NCBI GenBank assembly: GCA_018664745.1
Contig: JABJNS010000096.1
Span: 1-7,367 of the forward strand
From: Flavobacteriales bacterium
GTDB taxonomy: Bacteria > Bacteroidota > Bacteroidia > Flavobacteriales > BACL11
DNA length: 7,367 nt
Reading direction: 5' to 3'
Shown here piece after piece: positions 1 to 5,827 of this stretch. The translations under genes were made by a program, and so were the position numbers. Under the pieces are notes generated by a model, which was given only the letters and a program-made list of their open reading frames with translations, was not told where the DNA came from and searched no databases. The stretch's first letter is position 1. The number at the start of each line of letters is the position of its first letter.

Positions 1-357
1 TATAAAGTTAGCAAATATAGGTCCTTTTTTTACTGAGAAAGTCTCATTTTTCGGGCTGTATATTTGTGTTCCGATAATATCGGCAGGCAATAAGTCAGGT
101 GTGAATTGTAAACGACTGAATTTTGCATCTATCGTTTTTGCAAGGGTTGATATTGCAAGTGTCTTTGCAAGCCCAGGCACTCCTTCCAGTAATATATGTC
201 CGTTTGATAGTAGGGCAACTAATAGGCGTTCACTCATGTGCTTTTGTCCAACAATTACTTTGTTGAGTTCAAGCATCAGCATATCAATGATAGCACTTTC
301 CTTGTTTATCTTTTCGTTTAATTCTTTAATGTCAGTTTGTATTGTCTCAGTCATCAT
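1..357 (-). CDS. MoxR-family AAA+ ATPase, N-terminal part (cut by left window edge)
   Basis: The minus strand gives 119 uninterrupted codons from an ATG at 357 to the window edge. After a polar, probably helical N-terminus (residues 1-30) comes the MoxR opening: VIVGQ at 34-38, then ILLEGVPGLAKT at 55-66, whose GVPGLAKT is the Walker A (P-loop). The stretch RLQFTPDLLPADIIG (82-96) and the following GPIFAN (112-117) are hallmarks of MoxR ATPases. Walker B, the sensors and the C-terminal lid lie outside the window. MoxR proteins are cytoplasmic chaperone-like ATPases, often encoded beside DUF58 and von Willebrand factor A (Bat) genes; whether that holds here cannot be seen. Two ATGs are in tandem (357 and 354); I chose the first, but either could be used, as there is no Shine-Dalgarno sequence. 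A good promoter match lies just upstream (374-403). The family call is firm; the specific role is unknown. Confidence 0.94.
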   Translation of the reverse strand, partial: MMTETIQTDIKELNEKINKESAIIDMLMLELNKVIVGQKHMSERLLVALLSNGHILLEGVPGLAKTLAISTLAKTIDAKFSRLQFTPDLLPADIIGTQIYSPKNETFSVKKGPIFANFI

Positions 358-373
358 TATTTATTTAGGATGG

Positions 374-403
374 CAAATTTAAGTTTTGTAAATTTAATTG
401 CAA
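374..403 (-). promoter_or_regulatory. Predicted Bacteroidota-type promoter of the MoxR-family gene
   Basis: Read on the minus strand, TTG (403-401) is followed by 19 bases and then TAAATTTG (381-374). This fits the known Bacteroidota primary sigma-factor pattern, TTG, a spacer of about 17-23, then TAnnTTTG. The -7 box ends 16 bases before the ATG at 357, giving a short leader, which is usual in this phylum. Both elements and the spacing match, so this is the best promoter candidate in the window. Use in the cell is inferred. Confidence 0.55.
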
Positions 404-451
404 TAGCGAACGAATATTTTTTTTACTTAGTATGTAATTAAATCCGTTTTC

Positions 452-459
452 TATTTTTG
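452..459 (+). promoter_or_regulatory. truA: Predicted -7 box (TATTTTTG) upstream of truA
   Basis: TATTTTTG matches the Bacteroidota -7 consensus TAnnTTTG and ends 14 bases before the truA ATG, so transcription would start within a few bases of the gene. No TTG occurs at the expected distance upstream (spacer 17-23), so only half of the promoter is supported. It would drive truA and the abutting ABC transporter gene. The 358-473 region also holds the divergent promoter on the other strand; I see no hairpin or small ORF in it. Confidence 0.42.
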
Positions 460-473
460 CATCAAATTAAACA

Positions 474-1214
474 ATGCGATTTTTCATTCAACTTTCATAT
501 AAAGGCACTGCTTACCATGGTTGGCAAGTTCAGCCTAATGCTAATACTATTCAGGAAGAAATTAATAAGGCTTTAAGTACTATTCTTAACGCCAAAATTG
601 AGGTGATGGGTGCTGGGCGTACGGATGCTGGGGTGCATGCCAAACAAATGTTTGCCCATTTTGATTATAATCATCACTTTGATGTGCATCAAATTATCAT
701 TAAGCTCAATAGCTTTTTGCCAAACGATATTGCTATCCGTACTATTTTTCAGGTGGATGATGAGGCTTCAACTCGTTTTGATGCTGTAAGTAGGGAATAT
801 CATTATAATATTGTGCAGGAAAAGAGTCCTTTTAAAACAACTGCTTATTTTGTACATAGGCCTTTGGATGTTAAAGCCATGAACTTGGCTTGTAAACATA
901 TTTTGGGTCAGCAGGACTTTACTTCTTTTTCCAAAGCAAATACTCAAACCTTTACTAACAATTGCAATGTTATCTCTGCTAATTGGGAAAGGGTGGGTAG
1001 CGAACTTATTTTTACCATTAAAGCGGATAGGTTCCTTAGGAATATGGTGCGTGCTATTGTAGGTACTATGTTGGAAGTAGGTATTGGTAAAATTAAACCT
1101 GATGATGTAAAAGATATTATCGCCAAAAAGGACAGGTGTAAAGCAGGTACTTCAGTGCCGGCACACGCACTTTTCTTAAGTAAAATAGTATACCCAAAGG
1201 GCATAGCAATATAA
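474..1214 (+). CDS. truA: tRNA pseudouridine(38-40) synthase TruA
   Basis: TruA converts uridines at positions 38-40 of the anticodon stem-loop of many tRNAs to pseudouridine, without any cofactor, in the cytoplasm. The 246-residue product shows the family's marks in order: the opening YKGTAYHGWQVQP (9-21), the catalytic block GAGRTDAGVHA (46-56) with nucleophile Asp51 and the conserved Arg49, an R-x-Y-x-Y segment (Arg107, Tyr109, Tyr111) that supplies the tyrosine stacking on the target base, the C-terminal FLRNMVRAIVGTMLEVG (187-203), and a final AGTSVPAHALFL stretch typical of the TruA tail. The length is slightly below the 270 residues of the E. coli enzyme, as is common in this phylum. 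The ATG at 474 lies directly before the conserved N-terminal strand, which fixes the start. The TAA stop touches the ATG of the ABC transporter gene, implying one transcript. No key residue is missing. Confidence 0.98.
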   Translation: MRFFIQLSYKGTAYHGWQVQPNANTIQEEINKALSTILNAKIEVMGAGRTDAGVHAKQMFAHFDYNHHFDVHQIIIKLNSFLPNDIAIRTIFQVDDEASTRFDAVSREYHYNIVQEKSPFKTTAYFVHRPLDVKAMNLACKHILGQQDFTSFSKANTQTFTNNCNVISANWERVGSELIFTIKADRFLRNMVRAIVGTMLEVGIGKIKPDDVKDIIAKKDRCKAGTSVPAHALFLSKIVYPKGIAI

Positions 1215-3002
1215 ATGTCAGCAGCCAAAACCAAAAGCCAAAAAACCAAGTCAGGTAATGTAATTGATTTTGTATTGCTTAAGCGAGTAATTGCCTTTGC
1301 AAAACCTTATCGTTTGCAGTTTACAATAGCGGCTATTGCGGCTATTCTGCTTTCTTTCTTGGGGCCTTTGCGTCCTTTACTTATCAATTATGCTATTGAC
1401 AATTATATCATTATTCCGAATAAGGAAAAACTGCTCGACATCACTACTTTATTGTTAGGATTGTTGTTTTTAGAAGGGTTTATTCAGTTCTTTTATATTT
1501 ATCTTTCCACTTGGATAGGGCAGCATGTTATTCAGGATTTGCGTGCCAAAATTTTCAAGCATATTTTATCCCTTAAGATGAAGTATTTCGATAATACGCC
1601 TATTGGTACTTTGGTTACGCGTTCCGTTTCGGATATTGAAACCATTGCCGATATTTTCTCTCAAGGTTTATTGGTAATTATTGCTGAACTCCTTAAATTG
1701 GTGGTGGTTATTACTATGATGTTTTATACGGATTGGCGTTTGGCAATTATTGCCATGCTTACCATCCCTATTTTATTGGTGGCTACAGCTTGGTTCAAGC
1801 GCAATATAAAGGCTTCTTTTCAGGATGTTCGTGAGCAGGTTTCTCAGCTAAATACTTTTGTTCAGGAACATATTGTGGGGATGAATATTGTCCAGATTTT
1901 TAATAGGGAACAGGCGGAATACAAAAAGTTCAAAACCATTAATCAATCCCACCGTGATGCTCACTTGCGTTCTATTTTCTACTATGCAGTATTTTTTCCA
2001 ATTGTTGAGGTGCTTTCGGCCATGTCCATTGGGTTAATTGTTTGGTATGGTGGGCAAGGAATTTTGGAAGGAAAAGACATAACGATTGGGGAGTTGATTG
2101 CATTCATTTTATTTGTCCATATGATGTTCCGTCCTATCAGGCAGTTAGCGGATAGGTTCAATATTTTACAAATGGGAATTGTAGGTTCTGAGCGTGTGTT
2201 TAAAGTATTGGATACGGATGAGAAAATTGCTGATGAAGGAACTGAAACGCTTGAAAACAGGAAGGGATCTATTGCTTTTAATGCTGTTGATTTTTGCTAT
2301 AAGCAAGATGAGTGGGTGCTTAAAGGATTGTCTTTTGAAATTCAGGCAGGAAAATTACTGGCACTTGTAGGTAGGACAGGGGCAGGTAAAACTTCTATAA
2401 TTTCTGTATTGAATCGTTTCTATGAAATCCAAAAAGGGGCCATTACTATTGATGGCATAAATATTGATTCCATTCAGTTGGAAAGTCTCCGAAAAAATAT
2501 TGCTTTAGTGCAGCAGGAAGTATTCTTATTCTCGGATTCTATTTTGAATAACATCACTTTGTTTGATGAAAGTATTACAAGGGGGCAAGTTATTGCAGCT
2601 GCTAAGGAAATAGGGGTTCATGATTTTATTTCTTCTCTACCAAAATCTTACGATTATGTAGTGGGCGAAAGAGGGGTTACGCTTTCAGCAGGGCAAAGGC
2701 AGCTCATTGCTTTTTTAAGGGTTTATGTTCGTAATCCTAAAATCTTAATTCTGGATGAAGCTACTTCTTCTATTGATACTGCAACTGAGGAGTTATTGCA
2801 AAATGCTTTGGAAAAACTATCCAAAAACCGAACGACTATTGTTATTGCACATAGGCTTTCTACTATCGTAAATGCCGATAAGATTCTGCACCTAAAAGAT
2901 GGTGCTGTATTGGAAGAAGGTACGCACCAACAACTCCTTGAAAGTGGAGGTGCCTATTCTGATATGTATCATTTACAGTCTGATGCGAATTTGGATGCAT
3001 AA
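1215..3002 (+). CDS. ABC exporter, fused membrane and ATPase domains (MsbA/multidrug-like)
   Basis: This 595-residue half-transporter should act as a homodimer in the inner membrane. Residues 1-330 form a type I exporter membrane domain, with likely helices near 35-58, 74-97, 150-169, 173-194, 255-279 and 291-308. The ATPase domain carries Walker A GRTGAGKT (386-393), the Q-loop glutamine at 434 (ALVQQEVFLF), signature LSAGQRQ (490-496), Walker B ILILDE (510-515) with catalytic Glu515, the D-loop SSID just after it, and the switch histidine 546 in VIAHRLST. All ATPase residues are present, so it should be active. The signature has Ala where LSGGQ has Gly. Substrate is unknown: lipid A or phospholipid flipping (MsbA) and drug export are both possible, and sequence alone does not decide. 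Its ATG follows the truA stop directly, implying translational coupling. The N-terminus (1-17) is rich in Lys and polar residues, with no signal peptide. Confidence 0.97.
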   Translation: MSAAKTKSQKTKSGNVIDFVLLKRVIAFAKPYRLQFTIAAIAAILLSFLGPLRPLLINYAIDNYIIIPNKEKLLDITTLLLGLLFLEGFIQFFYIYLSTWIGQHVIQDLRAKIFKHILSLKMKYFDNTPIGTLVTRSVSDIETIADIFSQGLLVIIAELLKLVVVITMMFYTDWRLAIIAMLTIPILLVATAWFKRNIKASFQDVREQVSQLNTFVQEHIVGMNIVQIFNREQAEYKKFKTINQSHRDAHLRSIFYYAVFFPIVEVLSAMSIGLIVWYGGQGILEGKDITIGELIAFILFVHMMFRPIRQLADRFNILQMGIVGSERVFKVLDTDEKIADEGTETLENRKGSIAFNAVDFCYKQDEWVLKGLSFEIQAGKLLALVGRTGAGKTSIISVLNRFYEIQKGAITIDGINIDSIQLESLRKNIALVQQEVFLFSDSILNNITLFDESITRGQVIAAAKEIGVHDFISSLPKSYDYVVGERGVTLSAGQRQLIAFLRVYVRNPKILILDEATSSIDTATEELLQNALEKLSKNRTTIVIAHRLSTIVNADKILHLKDGAVLEEGTHQQLLESGGAYSDMYHLQSDANLDA

Positions 3003-3043
3003 GATTGTTTCTGTTTACGAGTCTCTCTTGTTATGAATTTCTT

Positions 3044-3051
3044 TATTTTTG
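3044..3051 (+). promoter_or_regulatory. Predicted -7 box (TATTTTTG) just before the 912-aa propeller gene
   Basis: TATTTTTG matches TAnnTTTG and is identical to the box upstream of truA. Only six bases separate it from the ATG at 3058, so a transcript would start at or very near the start codon and be leaderless or nearly so. The nearest TTG (3028-3030) leaves a spacer of 13, too short for the usual pattern, so the -33 half is not supported. The 3003-3057 gap shows no hairpin terminator for the upstream truA-ABC unit. Confidence 0.4.
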
Positions 3052-3057
3052 TGACTT

Positions 3058-5796
3058 ATGAAAAATTTTCTAGTAGCCCTTTTTCTTTTAGTAAGTGTAA
3101 ATGTATTCTCACAAACAACTGATTGGGTTAAATCATTTGGAGGAGCTGATTCAGATAAAGGTATTTCTATTGGGTGTGATTCATTAGGTTTTATTTATTG
3201 TAGTGGTTTTTTTAATAATCAGGCTACTTTTGGAGGAATTACATTAACCAATAGTAATTTAAGTACTTCGGGAAACAATAAAGAAAATTTTGTTTTTAAA
3301 ATGGATTCTTTAGGAAATGTATTGTGGGCAATAGCAGGAGGTAATCTGTCAGGAGGGTGTTGTGATGATAGAGCACTTGGGATGCATGTTACTCCTGGGG
3401 GAGATGTGTTTATAACAGGTACTTTTTGGTCATCTTATAATTTAGGCACTTTAAGTGTTACTCAAAATGCATGGGGAACAGCTTTGAATAATCATGATAA
3501 TTCTTTATTAGCTAAGATTGATAAGGATGGAGTGCCTCAATGGGTGGTAGGTTTTGGAGCTGATAATACTTCTGGAGGTTGTCCATGGCCAATCTATGAT
3601 GCTGATGATCATTCTTATGATGTAAAAGTAGATGTTGATGGTTTTATTTATGTAACTGGTTTCTTCTCTGGTTATAGTGCTGAATTTGATAATTTATCAA
3701 TAGCAAATCCTGACTGGGATGTTACTTGTGAACCAATGGGATATATTGGTAAGTTAGATCAAAATGGAAACTGGCTTTGGGTAGATAAGTTTGATGGAAT
3801 AAAAGACCAGAGAGGCTCAAGAGATAACAGGTTAGCAATTGATCAATTTTCCAATATTTATGTTGTCGGTGGATTTCAAAACACAGGTAATTATGGTCCA
3901 TTTTCAATTACCTCTAATGGTGAATGGGATGCTTTTGTTTTTAAAATGGATAAAGATGGTAATTGGCTTTGGGCAGATAATGTAGGTAGTAATAAAACAG
4001 ATAGAGCAAACTCTATTGCAGTTGATGTTTGTGGTGATGTTTACGTAACTGGAGAGTATAGAAATCCTATGGTTTTTCCTGGAGCTAATGCATCTAACGG
4101 AACAGATACGCTAAGTCATAAAAAAAAGCGAGATGTTTTTGTTGCTAAAATGAATAATCAAGGAGATTGGAAGTGGGCAAAAAGAGCAAGAAGCTCTGGT
4201 ACAGATAAACCCTATCAAATGTCAGTTGATGTAAATAAACAAGTTTTTATTGGTGGTACTACAAAAGGAGAAATGACTTTTACAAATGGACTTACTATAT
4301 CTCCTCAAATTGCTGGAGATACTTCTGCCTCTGCTTGGGTGGCTCAAATTGATGGTGCTTCTAGTAATGGAGATTGGGTATGGGCAAAAATGGGAGGAAC
4401 TGATACGGATGATGATGATAGGACTGGTGATATTTGTCCTGATGGATTTGGCAATGTTTATGCAATTGGTTTTTATGAAGATTCAGCTGATTTTGATGGG
4501 ACTATACTTAATTCACTTGGAAGAAAGGATATTTTTGTTTGGAAGATGAGCATGACTCCTGGAAGTTTTACGGTTAACAATACTTTTGATACAGTTTATT
4601 CTGAAATTATGGTATTTAACCCTGCAGATACAGGAACTTTTATTACTAATCATATTGTTTTAGATGGTTGTGATACATTGTTTACTGATTCAGTTGTTTA
4701 TAAAAGATTAGGAGTGCAAATTAATTATAATATAAATAATCCAGGGACAGCTACTTTTAATATTAATGGAGTTGTGCAAGCAATGCCTTATACTCAGAAT
4801 TATTGGGCTGGTGAAACTATTAGTATTGAAGCTGCACTTCAGCCAGGTTGGCTTTTTAGTCAGTGGAAAACATATGGAAACACTGTGTTACCTGCAGTTA
4901 GCTCAACCATAGCTTCTTTTGTAGCAAACATATCAGATTCTTGTGTGTTATATACATACCTCCAGCCTCCACTTTCTGCTTTTATTTCTGGAAGTGATAC
5001 TATTTGTGATAATGCTAATAAGGAAGCTGAGGTTAAGATTTCTTTTGCTGGAGCTACTTCTCCTTATACATTTGTATATGCGATTGATGGGGAAAATCAG
5101 CCTTCAATTACTACTACATTAAATCCGTATATTATTCATACAAAAGAGGAAGGTAATTATACCTTAACTTCTTTTATTGAAGCAGCTACTATAGGTTGGG
5201 TTTCAGGGTCAGCTATGATTACAATTCAGCAATCACCAAATGCATTATTTACTACTGCAACTGATACTTTATCTATTTTATACCCTTCTGTTCAATTGAC
5301 TGATGTTTCAATTGGAACTATAGTTGCTTGGAGTTGGGATTTTGGTGATAATTCAGTTAATGACTTTTCTAGAAATCCTTATCATACTTATAAAGATTCA
5401 TTAGGTATTTATCAGTTGAGCTTAATTGTGCTAGATAATAAAGGGTGTAGTGATACTGTCTCAAAACAAATATGGGTTGCTGATGAATACTGGATGTATA
5501 TTCCAAATAGTTTTACTCCTGATTATGATGGTATGAATGATGTGTTTTGTTTATCTTATAATGGAATAAGGGAATCAACTTTCCTATTTAATATCTATGA
5601 TCGTTTTTCTAACTTAGTATATGCGTCAGAAAATATTTCAGAATTAGAATGCTTTTTAAATTCTAATGGTTGGGATGGAAAACATTATGAAACTGGTAAT
5701 GACTTGCCAATGGGTACTTATGTTTATGAAGTTTATTTCCAAGATTTTGAAGGTTGGAAGCATCAGGAGAGAGGCCACCTATTTATTATCAGATAA
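3058..5796 (+). CDS. Secreted seven-unit beta-propeller protein with Ig/PKD modules and type B T9SS (CHU_C) sorting domain
   Basis: The product has 912 residues. Residues 1-18 form a Sec signal peptide (Lys2, hydrophobic core, cleavage probably between Ser18 and Gln19). Residues 23-497 hold seven repeats of the SBBP type, each with a tryptophan-rich start, a later 'G-x-(I/V)-Y-(V/C)-(T/S)-G' strand and a closing 'K-(M/I/L)-D-x-x-G-(N/D)' turn. Then come a 'GCD(S/T)' module (about 503-551, GCDTLF at 537-542), an InlB-B-repeat-like module (552-635, with YWAGETISIEA and GWLFSQW), an Ig-like module starting SGSDTIC (644-650), a PKD domain with WSWDFGDN (758-765), and the CHU_C domain (811-912, YIPNSFTPDYDGMNDVF). 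CHU_C domains direct export through T9SS and surface retention. The ligand and role are unknown; adhesion or matrix binding is plausible but inferred. GCC alanine codons are rarer than in the upstream ABC gene. The ATG was chosen because it opens the signal peptide. Confidence 0.95.
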   Translation: MKNFLVALFLLVSVNVFSQTTDWVKSFGGADSDKGISIGCDSLGFIYCSGFFNNQATFGGITLTNSNLSTSGNNKENFVFKMDSLGNVLWAIAGGNLSGGCCDDRALGMHVTPGGDVFITGTFWSSYNLGTLSVTQNAWGTALNNHDNSLLAKIDKDGVPQWVVGFGADNTSGGCPWPIYDADDHSYDVKVDVDGFIYVTGFFSGYSAEFDNLSIANPDWDVTCEPMGYIGKLDQNGNWLWVDKFDGIKDQRGSRDNRLAIDQFSNIYVVGGFQNTGNYGPFSITSNGEWDAFVFKMDKDGNWLWADNVGSNKTDRANSIAVDVCGDVYVTGEYRNPMVFPGANASNGTDTLSHKKKRDVFVAKMNNQGDWKWAKRARSSGTDKPYQMSVDVNKQVFIGGTTKGEMTFTNGLTISPQIAGDTSASAWVAQIDGASSNGDWVWAKMGGTDTDDDDRTGDICPDGFGNVYAIGFYEDSADFDGTILNSLGRKDIFVWKMSMTPGSFTVNNTFDTVYSEIMVFNPADTGTFITNHIVLDGCDTLFTDSVVYKRLGVQINYNINNPGTATFNINGVVQAMPYTQNYWAGETISIEAALQPGWLFSQWKTYGNTVLPAVSSTIASFVANISDSCVLYTYLQPPLSAFISGSDTICDNANKEAEVKISFAGATSPYTFVYAIDGENQPSITTTLNPYIIHTKEEGNYTLTSFIEAATIGWVSGSAMITIQQSPNALFTTATDTLSILYPSVQLTDVSIGTIVAWSWDFGDNSVNDFSRNPYHTYKDSLGIYQLSLIVLDNKGCSDTVSKQIWVADEYWMYIPNSFTPDYDGMNDVFCLSYNGIRESTFLFNIYDRFSNLVYASENISELECFLNSNGWDGKHYETGNDLPMGTYVYEVYFQDFEGWKHQERGHLFIIR
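3124..4548 (+). repeat. Seven tandem propeller-blade repeats inside the 912-aa protein
   Basis: Repeat units begin near Trp23, Trp90, Trp162, Trp241, Trp305, Trp373 and Trp442, so spacings are 67, 72, 79, 64, 68 and 69 residues, and the last unit closes at about residue 497. Turns such as MDSLGN, IDKDGV, LDQNGN, MDKDGN and MNNQGD mark the boundaries. Seven units agree with a closed seven-bladed propeller. Units 2 and 3 carry a GGC-containing insertion and are the longest apart from unit 1. At DNA level units 4/5 and 6/7 share near-identical start segments. Confidence 0.85.
5488..5793 (+). other. Type B T9SS C-terminal sorting domain (CHU_C / gliding-motility-associated)
   Basis: Residues 811-912 of the propeller protein. 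The diagnostic segment IPNSFTPDYDGMNDVF (815-830) corresponds to the family's 'IPN-x-FTPN-x-DG-x-ND' start. It is followed by FNIYDRFSNLVY, GWDGKHY and a closing 'MGTYVYEVYFQD...' strand pair, all in the standard order. The usual FTPN is FTPD here. The gene ends right after the domain (HLFIIR), as expected for an intact sorting signal. Confidence 0.93.
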
Positions 5797-5827
5797 ATTA
5801 TGTAGTTTTATAGCAAAATTTTAAGCT

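Noticed and set aside
101..382. Plus-strand open frame of 93 codons at the left edge
   Set aside because: It lies antisense to the MoxR-family gene, whose translation has clear Walker A and family motifs; the plus-strand frame shows no recognisable domain.
944..1249. Minus-strand open frame of 101 codons over the end of truA
   Set aside because: It mirrors the conserved C-terminal coding region of truA and crosses into the ABC gene; no family features of its own.
3003..3057. Intrinsic terminator after the ABC exporter gene
   Set aside because: No stable inverted repeat followed by a T-run is visible, so read-through into the propeller gene cannot be excluded.
3722..3907. Minus-strand open frame within the propeller gene
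   Set aside because: Shadow of the repeat-rich coding sequence; no promoter or recognisable motif.
4286..4549. Plus-strand, other-frame ORF rich in Leu and Met within blade 7
   Set aside because: Out of frame with the propeller gene; its Leu/Met bias arises from shifted reading of AT-rich Asp/Gly codons. Not a credible membrane peptide gene.
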